A DNA stretch of 45,964 nt from Chthonomonas sp. UBA2391 (GTDB lineage Bacteria > Armatimonadota > Fimbriimonadia > Fimbriimonadales > Fimbriimonadaceae), in the NCBI GenBank assembly GCA_002343825.1, contig DDSL01000126.1, positions 220 through 46,183 of the forward strand. Direction: 5' to 3'. The position numbers and the translations under genes are program-made. The notes under the pieces were generated by a model. The model saw only the letters and a program-made list of their open reading frames with translations, made no database searches and was not told the origin of the DNA. This document shows, piece by piece, positions 40,171 to 45,964 of the stretch; the first letter of the stretch is position 1; each line of letters opens with the position of its first letter.

Positions 40171-42222
40171 TTCCCCACCCCGCAAAACACCAATCGCGTT
40201 CTCGGGCGACATCGGTCCGACGGCTCTCCCTTCGGCCACAACGTAGATTCCGGGGCGCGTGATTCCCAGCTTTTCACCGGCTCCAAAGGCGGGGAGTACC
40301 AACCCCCAAGGAGCGAGTGATTCCATGGTTCTTGCCAGGCTCTGGCTATCGGGTCCGACGGTGATGGCGAACCTTCCGGTTCTGGCGAGCCATGCCGCTC
40401 GATAGAACCCAGAGACACGAACCTTCATTGCGTTGGCGATGCCCGCGAATCGGGTGATTACGGCCTCAGGTCCTGGTAACCCCCAGTCGGGTCCGGTAGG
40501 AGCAACCCCGATCTGTTGCAGGGCTCCGTAGGCAAAAAGAAGGCGGACCACGACCGCGGTCGGAGATTCACCAAGACCATCGCTGATGACGGGAGAGGGT
40601 GCATCAACTGGGCCCGGCATCCCGCTGGGCCAGGGCTCGGCCGCCAAGTAGACCCCCGGCTGACGACCTTCGAATCGTTCGAGTCCCACCTTGAGGATTC
40701 GAAGCCCAGATTCGAGTGATTCTTGTCGCCCAAAGGTGATGTAGTCTTGGAGCATAGCGTCGGCGTAGCCGAGATAGTCACCGAGCGAGATTCCCACGTC
40801 AGACCAGTCAGCTGGACGTCGGGGAATCGAACTTCCCGAGCGCAGAGCACCCACTCGATCGACCAGCGCACTTGCCTTCTTGAGTCGTTCCGGATCCTCA
40901 AGGCGACGTGCTGCTTCCAACAACCGGGCGGCGGCAAATCCACTGGCTTCGGTCGTGGCGTGGCGAGCGTATTCGCGAGGAACCTCACTCTTGACGTCCC
41001 TCATCCGTTCTAGCAGAGCGGTGAGTTTGGGCCAATCCGATTGGTCCAGATCTCGCATGGAGGGGAGCATCTGGGGATTCATTTCGACCCGCAGGCCCAA
41101 TTCATTGCGAAGGACCTCGCGCTCCTCATGGGTGAAGTTATCACGAAGAGTCCTAGGGCTAAAGCTGGCATGGGCGCTCCGGCTCTGGGATTGCTCGTCT
41201 CCGACCTGGTAGGGCCGGATGAATCCATCTTTCGCGAGACTCGTAAAGATCCAATCGAAGATTCGCTCGGCATGACTTCGATACAGGGAATTCCCAGTGG
41301 TCTGGGCGAGGGTGGCCAACAGAGCCGCCATCTCGGCGTTGAGGCTGGTGAGCTTGTCGAATTCGATGAACTCGAAGGTCGGCCGCGAGGACCGGACAAA
41401 GATTCCACCGTCAATCCAATCGATGAGAGGCGAACGCAACACCCCCTGGACCGAACGCTCGACGGCATCGAATTTTCCCTGGGTCAAAAGGAAGTTCCAG
41501 GTCATGGGCTGGAGAAACTGTCGGTTGTTGATGACGATTCCCCCCAGGTCCTCGGGAATTCGGTTCAGGAGTTCGCGGGTGTGCTGATTGAAGTCTGGAT
41601 CCTCGGGCTGCATCTCCAGCATGGCGAGGTCGCTGGCCTGGTATCGCGGGTTGTCGAGGGCGGCATTCGGATTCCGCATGGCGGCCTCTGAGGCGTCGAG
41701 GATCCCTTGAAACCAGCGGGTCCCGGGCGTCGTTCTGGGATCCAAGATCACCCCCATGCTCAGAAGTTCTCCTCGTGGATCGAGAGTGATCACCTGGAAC
41801 AACGGATCGAAACCCATACTTGCCCGCGAGAAAGGTAGATAGGCCCCCGACCAGCCGCCAAACTCATAGGCATCGATCCGGACCGGGATGAATTCCCGGT
41901 TGATTCGAGAAGCGAGATCCCGGTCATCGAGCGCGATGCGGTCGGCCAGACGGGCCGGAAAAGAGGCCACGCTACCGATCAGGAGCAAGATCGGCTTCTT
42001 GCGACTCCTAGCCTCTTGAAAAGTCCCCGAGTTAAAGGACCGCCAAGTGATATCCTGCTTGGCCGCAATCTGGAGGAAGTCTTGGTCCGCAGACGCCAGA
42101 CTGTTCCTTCCCTCGTCCGGAATCAGGGGCCGCAAAGCCCGCCCGGCAAGGCCAATCGCGCAGACCAGAACGACCACGGCCGTCACAGCTGGATAGTTGT
42201 GTTTGCGATTACTTTGAGGCAT
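40150..42222 (-). CDS. DUF255/YyaL-like protein with degenerate thioredoxin domain
   Basis: 690 residues with a membrane anchor at ~8-30 (YPAVTAVVVLVCAIGLAGRA). Residues ~55-170 match the thioredoxin-like DUF255 domain (EARSRKKPILLLIGSVASFPARL ... INREFIPVRIDAYE), but the usual CHWCH site is replaced by SVASFPARL, so no redox Cys remains. The rest is an alpha/alpha-barrel-like region (residues ~200-640) as in SSP411/YyaL proteins. Function of the family is poorly known. GGAAGGGAG lies just upstream of the ATG. Divergent from gatC. Confidence 0.75.
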   Translation of the reverse strand: MPQSNRKHNYPAVTAVVVLVCAIGLAGRALRPLIPDEGRNSLASADQDFLQIAAKQDITWRSFNSGTFQEARSRKKPILLLIGSVASFPARLADRIALDDRDLASRINREFIPVRIDAYEFGGWSGAYLPFSRASMGFDPLFQVITLDPRGELLSMGVILDPRTTPGTRWFQGILDASEAAMRNPNAALDNPRYQASDLAMLEMQPEDPDFNQHTRELLNRIPEDLGGIVINNRQFLQPMTWNFLLTQGKFDAVERSVQGVLRSPLIDWIDGGIFVRSSRPTFEFIEFDKLTSLNAEMAALLATLAQTTGNSLYRSHAERIFDWIFTSLAKDGFIRPYQVGDEQSQSRSAHASFSPRTLRDNFTHEEREVLRNELGLRVEMNPQMLPSMRDLDQSDWPKLTALLERMRDVKSEVPREYARHATTEASGFAAARLLEAARRLEDPERLKKASALVDRVGALRSGSSIPRRPADWSDVGISLGDYLGYADAMLQDYITFGRQESLESGLRILKVGLERFEGRQPGVYLAAEPWPSGMPGPVDAPSPVISDGLGESPTAVVVRLLFAYGALQQIGVAPTGPDWGLPGPEAVITRFAGIANAMKVRVSGFYRAAWLARTGRFAITVGPDSQSLARTMESLAPWGLVLPAFGAGEKLGITRPGIYVVAEGRAVGPMSPENAIGVLRGGELPSREE

Positions 42223-42248
42223 GGCTCCCTTCCATTATGGGGCTGAGT

Positions 42249-42254
42249 TATAAT
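42249..42254 (+). promoter_or_regulatory. -10 element TATAAT, 6 nt before gatC ATG
   Basis: A perfect TATAAT followed by CACCCC and the ATG at 42261. The start site would fall on or beside the ATG and there is no ribosome-binding site, so gatC is the clearest leaderless candidate in the window. No good -35 is seen. Confidence 0.65.
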
Positions 42255-42260
42255 CACCCC

Positions 42261-42551
42261 ATGCCCATCACCTATGATGAGGTTCAGCACGTGGCAAAAT
42301 TAGCCCGCCTAGAGCTGACCGAAGACGAACTGCGCGCATTTCAAGACGAATTGAATGCGCTTCTTGGGCATTTTCAAGATATCGTCGACTTGGACGTGGA
42401 AGGCATCGAACCCAAGCCCCACGCCGTCGTCCGTACCAACGTCTGGTCGGAAGACGTTCCCCGTCTCGGCCTGACCCGGGAACAAGCGATTAGCCTTTCC
42501 AAGAAGAGCCGAGCCGGACTCTTCGTCGTCCCCACCATCATCGAGGAATAA
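42261..42551 (+). CDS. gatC: aspartyl/glutamyl-tRNA amidotransferase subunit C
   Basis: 96 residues: ITYDEVQHVAKLARLELTEDEL ... FQDELNALLGHFQDIVDLDVEGIEP, then VWSEDVPRLGLTREQAIS, the typical GatC layout that wraps GatA and stabilises GatAB. With gatA next and gatB elsewhere, it converts Glu-tRNA(Gln) and/or Asp-tRNA(Asn) to the amide form. Confidence 0.96.
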   Translation: MPITYDEVQHVAKLARLELTEDELRAFQDELNALLGHFQDIVDLDVEGIEPKPHAVVRTNVWSEDVPRLGLTREQAISLSKKSRAGLFVVPTIIEE

Positions 42552-42557
42552 GAGAGT

Positions 42558-44009
42558 TTGTTCACCAAGCTAAGTCTCGCGGAACTCTCGGGCCTGCTTC
42601 AGCGCCGGGACACGTCGGCTCGTGAAGTCACCCAGGCCTTTCTCGACCGGATCCAACATCTCGACGGAAAGGTCGGATCCTATTTGACCGTAGATCCGGA
42701 AAAGTCGCTGGCCCAAGCTGATGCCGCCCAAGCGCTTTTGGATGCGGGAGGATCGCAACCTTTAACCGGAGTACCAATCGCGATCAAGGACAACATCAGC
42801 ACTGACGGGATGCGCACCACCTGTGCGAGCAAGGTCCTCGAAGACTACGTTCCGCCCTATGACGCCACTGTAGTGTCCAAACTTCAGCAAGCGGGGGTGG
42901 TGAACCTTGGCAAAACCAACCTCGATGAGTTTGCCATGGGGACGAGCTGCGAAAACAGCGCCCTCGGCGTGACCCGCAACCCTTGGGACCTCGATCGGTC
43001 GCCCGGAGGCAGTAGCGGCGGATCCGCAGCCTGCGTCGCGGGTGAGCTTGCCCCTGCTTCATTGGGAAGCGACACGGGTGGTTCGATCCGGCTTCCGGCA
43101 AGTTTCTGTGGCATCGTCGGATTCAAGCCCACCTATGGGCGAGTCTCTCGGTACGGCTTGGTCGCGTTTGGCTCATCGCTCGATCAGATCGGACCGATGA
43201 CGCGCACCGTCGAAGACGCCGCGCTGCTGGCCGAAGCGATCTCGGGCCACGACCCGCTGGATAGCACGAGCCTCCCCGAACCTCCGATCTCGGCCCGCGA
43301 AGTCAAGAGCGGCACTCTGAAAGGGCTTCGTCTGGCGGTTCCGCGCGAAATGCTAGAGGGTGAAGTGGAGCCTGGCGTGCGCGAAGTCTTCGAGCAGGTT
43401 TGTCAAACTGCGCGTGCCGAAGGAGCAACGGTGGAAGAGGTCTCGATCCCTGCCATCAAGTTCGGGGTGACAACCTATTACATCATCGCTCCGGCCGAAG
43501 CGAGCAGCAACCTGGGCCGATACGACGGAATCCGCTACGGATCGCGATTGGACGGAAATGGTCACGTGGGTATGGTGGCCAAGACCCGGGGCGAACTCTT
43601 TGGTCACGAGGTGAAGGCCCGGATCATGATCGGAACCTACGCCCTCAGCGCGGGCTACTACGACGCCTACTACCTGCGCGCGCAGAAGGTCCGGGCGCTC
43701 ATGGCTCAGGAGTTTGAATCTAAGTTTGCGGAGTACGACCTGGTCTTGAGCCCGGTCAGCCCGGTCGTCGCCTTCCGGCTCGGCGAACTCAATGATCCGT
43801 TGGCGCTCAAGCTACTCGACGTCTGCACGATCCCGGCCAATATGGGTGGCTTCCCCGCGATCTCGCTCAATGGCGGCTTTAGTAGCGGACTCCCCGTTGG
43901 GGTCCAGTTGATGGGACCGGTCTTGAGCGATGAGCGACTCTTGCAGGCGGCTTATGCTCTGGAGCAGGCTTTGCCGGCGGCTGCATTCCGCGCGCCTCAA
44001 TTCGCGTAA
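42558..44009 (+). CDS. gatA: aspartyl/glutamyl-tRNA amidotransferase subunit A
   Basis: 483 residues, start TTG 6 bp after gatC with GAGAG just ahead. Amidase-signature triad at the spacing of known GatA: K77 (VPIAIKDNIS), S152 (SPGGSSGGSA), S176 (SDTGGSIRLP). Other motifs: GKTNLDEFAMGTS, GFKPTYGRVSRYGLVAF, SLDQIGPMTR. It releases ammonia from glutamine for transamidation. Confidence 0.97.
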   Translation: MFTKLSLAELSGLLQRRDTSAREVTQAFLDRIQHLDGKVGSYLTVDPEKSLAQADAAQALLDAGGSQPLTGVPIAIKDNISTDGMRTTCASKVLEDYVPPYDATVVSKLQQAGVVNLGKTNLDEFAMGTSCENSALGVTRNPWDLDRSPGGSSGGSAACVAGELAPASLGSDTGGSIRLPASFCGIVGFKPTYGRVSRYGLVAFGSSLDQIGPMTRTVEDAALLAEAISGHDPLDSTSLPEPPISAREVKSGTLKGLRLAVPREMLEGEVEPGVREVFEQVCQTARAEGATVEEVSIPAIKFGVTTYYIIAPAEASSNLGRYDGIRYGSRLDGNGHVGMVAKTRGELFGHEVKARIMIGTYALSAGYYDAYYLRAQKVRALMAQEFESKFAEYDLVLSPVSPVVAFRLGELNDPLALKLLDVCTIPANMGGFPAISLNGGFSSGLPVGVQLMGPVLSDERLLQAAYALEQALPAAAFRAPQFA

Positions 44010-44022
44010 TCTCCATATCACC

Positions 44023-44850
44023 ATGACATCCATCAGCGAGCGAGACCGCCAGCTCGTGGTGCGGGAGTTTCTCCACCCGCTCCGGCTGCTCGGCCTGCTG
44101 CTGGCTTCGGGACTGGCCATCGCGGTCTGGCCGTTTGGACAGCAGGGTTGGCTGAGTTCGGTTGCCTGGTTTTTCTTTCTCTTTTTCCTGACCGGAGTCG
44201 GATTGATCGCCTTCGATGCCCTTCGGAGTGCGCGGCAGAAGAAGTTTCACAGCGCCGCGCTACGACGTCACTGGGAGGCCTGCGAACTCCGTCTCGGAAA
44301 GCTCGACGACGCCCTGAAGCAAGTCCGCAAGCAACAAGTCGCCGAGCTGACCGAACTACCGATGACGGTCCACCGGATCGCGGAGCAGCTCTACACCAGC
44401 CTCCGCCAGGCCGACATCGTGCAGCACGAGGTCGAGAAGAGCGAGGGCTGGATCGCCGGCCGCCTTCAACAATCTCCGCCACACATCCGCCCCAGCGACG
44501 ACAAGGTCGTGAACGAACTCTATCAGATCGCAGATCGGAACGTCGCCGAGTATCGCCAGCAGTATTCGGCCGTCGTCAGTGGGGTCCAGCGGACGGAGGC
44601 CCAAGCCGCCGTCTTCGCCACCACGCTCGATACGCTGCGGCTGAAGATTCTTGGGTACCGCCTGACCGGGACCCAGCCAGAGATCTCACGGACCGAGTTC
44701 CTGCATGCGTTGACCGAGGCCCGCGCACAGCTCGATGCCATCGACCGCGCCTTGGACGAGCTGGATCTGAATCCGCTCACCGCGCTGGGGATCCAACGCA
44801 CCGAAGAGCCCCCGGTCGAGTCTCCCCAAGAGTTGAGGGGTGATTCCTAA
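44023..44850 (+). CDS. membrane protein with coiled-coil region, unknown
   Basis: 275 residues from the ATG at 44023, 13 bp after gatA. Two hydrophobic segments near the N-terminus (LLGLLLASGLAIAVWPF; LSSVAWFFFLFFLTGVGLIAF), then a long helical cytoplasmic part (ACELRLGKLDDALKQVRKQQ; LTEARAQLDAIDRALDELD). No family recognised. It sits between gatA and ispE and is probably cotranscribed. Confidence 0.7.
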   Translation: MTSISERDRQLVVREFLHPLRLLGLLLASGLAIAVWPFGQQGWLSSVAWFFFLFFLTGVGLIAFDALRSARQKKFHSAALRRHWEACELRLGKLDDALKQVRKQQVAELTELPMTVHRIAEQLYTSLRQADIVQHEVEKSEGWIAGRLQQSPPHIRPSDDKVVNELYQIADRNVAEYRQQYSAVVSGVQRTEAQAAVFATTLDTLRLKILGYRLTGTQPEISRTEFLHALTEARAQLDAIDRALDELDLNPLTALGIQRTEEPPVESPQELRGDS

Positions 44851-44851
44851 A

Positions 44852-45661
44852 ATGAAATGGACCACGCGATGTCCGGCCAAGATTAACACCTTTTTGGCCG
44901 TTGGCCCGGTCGATTCACGGCGGTACCACCCGATCCGCACGATTTTCCAGGCCGTCTCGTTGGCCGATGAGTTGACGGTTGAGATCGCCGAGGAGCCCCG
45001 CTTGGAGGTGGAGGGGATGGTTTTGCCGGCCGAAAACACTTTGACCAAGACCCTGCGGCTCTATCGGGAGTTGATCGATCTCCCCCCACTCAAGATCCAG
45101 CTTCGCAAGGAAATCCCGGCCCAGGCCGGGTTGGGCGGAGGGAGCACCGATGCCGCGGGACTTCTCCGGATTCTGCAGCGGATCGAACCCGATGTTCCCT
45201 GGGACCACGCAACCAACGTCGCGGCAGCGGTGGGCGCGGACGTACCGTTCTTCTTGGTCGGCGGATTGGCCAAGGCAACCGGTTACGGAGAGACCTTGGA
45301 GCCACTTCCCAATGGTTCTCGCCAATGGCTGGTGATCGCCCAACCGGCTGAATCGTGCTCGACGGTAGCGGCCTATCAGGCGCTGGATGCGAAGCCGTAT
45401 CCCTGGCGGGACTTCCCTGCCGATTTGCAGGAGCTCTACAACGACTTTGAGCGAGTGGCCCCCTGTGGTTCACTCGACCTCATTGAGCGACTTCAGATCC
45501 ACGGATGCTCGCGGGCCGGGCTCACGGGATCGGGTTCGGCGGTTTTTGGTTTTTGCCCGGATGAGGCGACGGCCGAATCGGTGGCGGCCAAGCTGGAGGG
45601 CGCGGTTTTCGTCCGAGTGTGCCACACCTTGACCCGGGAGGAGAGCCTTTGGATATCTTGA
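44852..45661 (+). CDS. ispE: 4-diphosphocytidyl-2-C-methyl-D-erythritol kinase
   Basis: 269 residues from the ATG at 44852, chosen for AGGGGTGAT about 8 nt upstream; a GTG at 44840 is in frame. GHMP-kinase motifs: CPAKINTFLAVG, PAQAGLGGGSTDAAGLL (ATP loop), GADVPFFLVGG, GLTGSGSAVFGF. It phosphorylates CDP-methylerythritol in the MEP isoprenoid pathway. Confidence 0.95.
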   Translation: MKWTTRCPAKINTFLAVGPVDSRRYHPIRTIFQAVSLADELTVEIAEEPRLEVEGMVLPAENTLTKTLRLYRELIDLPPLKIQLRKEIPAQAGLGGGSTDAAGLLRILQRIEPDVPWDHATNVAAAVGADVPFFLVGGLAKATGYGETLEPLPNGSRQWLVIAQPAESCSTVAAYQALDAKPYPWRDFPADLQELYNDFERVAPCGSLDLIERLQIHGCSRAGLTGSGSAVFGFCPDEATAESVAAKLEGAVFVRVCHTLTREESLWIS

Positions 45662-45964
45662 TTCTCGCCGGGGGGCGGGTTCCCGCCGACCTGGCCGAGT
45701 TTGCCGGGGTCGAACTCCGGGCCGAGCTTCCCTTCCGCGGTCGTAGGATGATGGATTGGGTGGTGGATGCGGTTTCTCACCTCGGCCAACCCTGGATCGT
45801 CGGTCATCCGGACCCCGACTCGCCTCGCGCAATCCCCGGTGGGTCCTCCTTTATCGACTCCATCGAGAAAGGCCTAGAGCATTGCCCGGGGCCCGAGATC
45901 TTGATCGTGACCGGCGACCTGCCCTATCTGACCCGGGAGGCAGTGGACGACTTTCTCTCCCAAT
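45649..45964 (+). CDS. MobA-like NTP transferase (partial, runs off right edge)
   Basis: The frame from TTG at 45649 begins MDILILAGGRVPADL when initiated with Met, showing the LAGG nucleotide-binding start of the NTP_transf_3 family, then RGRRMMDWVVDAVSHLG and ILIVTGDLPYLT (the metal-binding Asp segment). GGAGGA lies 6 nt before the TTG, and the gene overlaps ispE by 13 bp. 105 codons are visible. Sugar- or molybdopterin-nucleotidyl transfer cannot be distinguished. Confidence 0.75.
   Translation, partial: MDILILAGGRVPADLAEFAGVELRAELPFRGRRMMDWVVDAVSHLGQPWIVGHPDPDSPRAIPGGSSFIDSIEKGLEHCPGPEILIVTGDLPYLTREAVDDFLSQ

Overview
The window looks like chromosomal DNA from a GC-rich, Gram-negative-type bacterium, most likely Armatimonadota (Fimbriimonadia-like). 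Evidence for this is a type IV prepilin-like protein with the FTLIELLVVIAIIAILAAIL leader, two PEP-CTERM proteins ending VPEP...RRR, a PilZ protein, a beta-barrel-like protein ending in an aromatic residue, and dense 1-4 bp gene overlaps. The placement is inferred from protein style, not from a marker gene.

Left edge (1-4000): the end of a CRISPR array (37-bp repeats ending GATTGAAAC, degenerate last repeat), then a tightly overlapped leftward module: AlpA-type HTH protein, TOPRIM/AAA+ primase-helicase, small TubC-like protein. It lies directly 3' of a tRNA-Asn gene. The last ~180 bp of the primase gene carries nine copies of a 9-bp motif (AAGTGYCAC) in both orientations, which looks like an iteron-type replication origin inside the gene. 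Together these suggest a satellite-like integrative element at the tRNA. Its integrase and far end, and any cas genes, would lie outside the window.

Middle (4.1-25 kb): a secreted endonuclease/phosphatase-fold protein, a SRAP (YedK/HMCES) protein, a prepilin-like protein with a YncE/phosphoesterase, a small metal-handling-looking locus (CCC protein, six-CXC metallothionein-like protein, beta-barrel gene with an in-frame TGA), mutL, an ABC exporter with a TPR-like protein, a PilZ protein, a sugar isomerase-like protein, a lysC/ACT/folP operon with a GT-C membrane glycosyltransferase, a lone ABC-2 permease, and pyruvate-dehydrogenase E1 alpha/beta.

Right part (25-46 kb): a redoxin, two PEP-CTERM proteins (one with a C39-like cysteine-peptidase signature), dgt, a glycosyltransferase, ribBA, a GH20-like hydrolase, a MarR regulator, a divergent dprA, an MTAP-family phosphorylase, an NtrB-like kinase with a sigma-54 activator lacking its DNA-binding domain, tRNA-Ser, a DUF255-like protein, and gatC-gatA-(membrane protein)-ispE-(nucleotidyltransferase).

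Several genes have a -10-like hexamer 6-7 nt before the start codon and no ribosome-binding site, suggesting that leaderless transcripts are common here.
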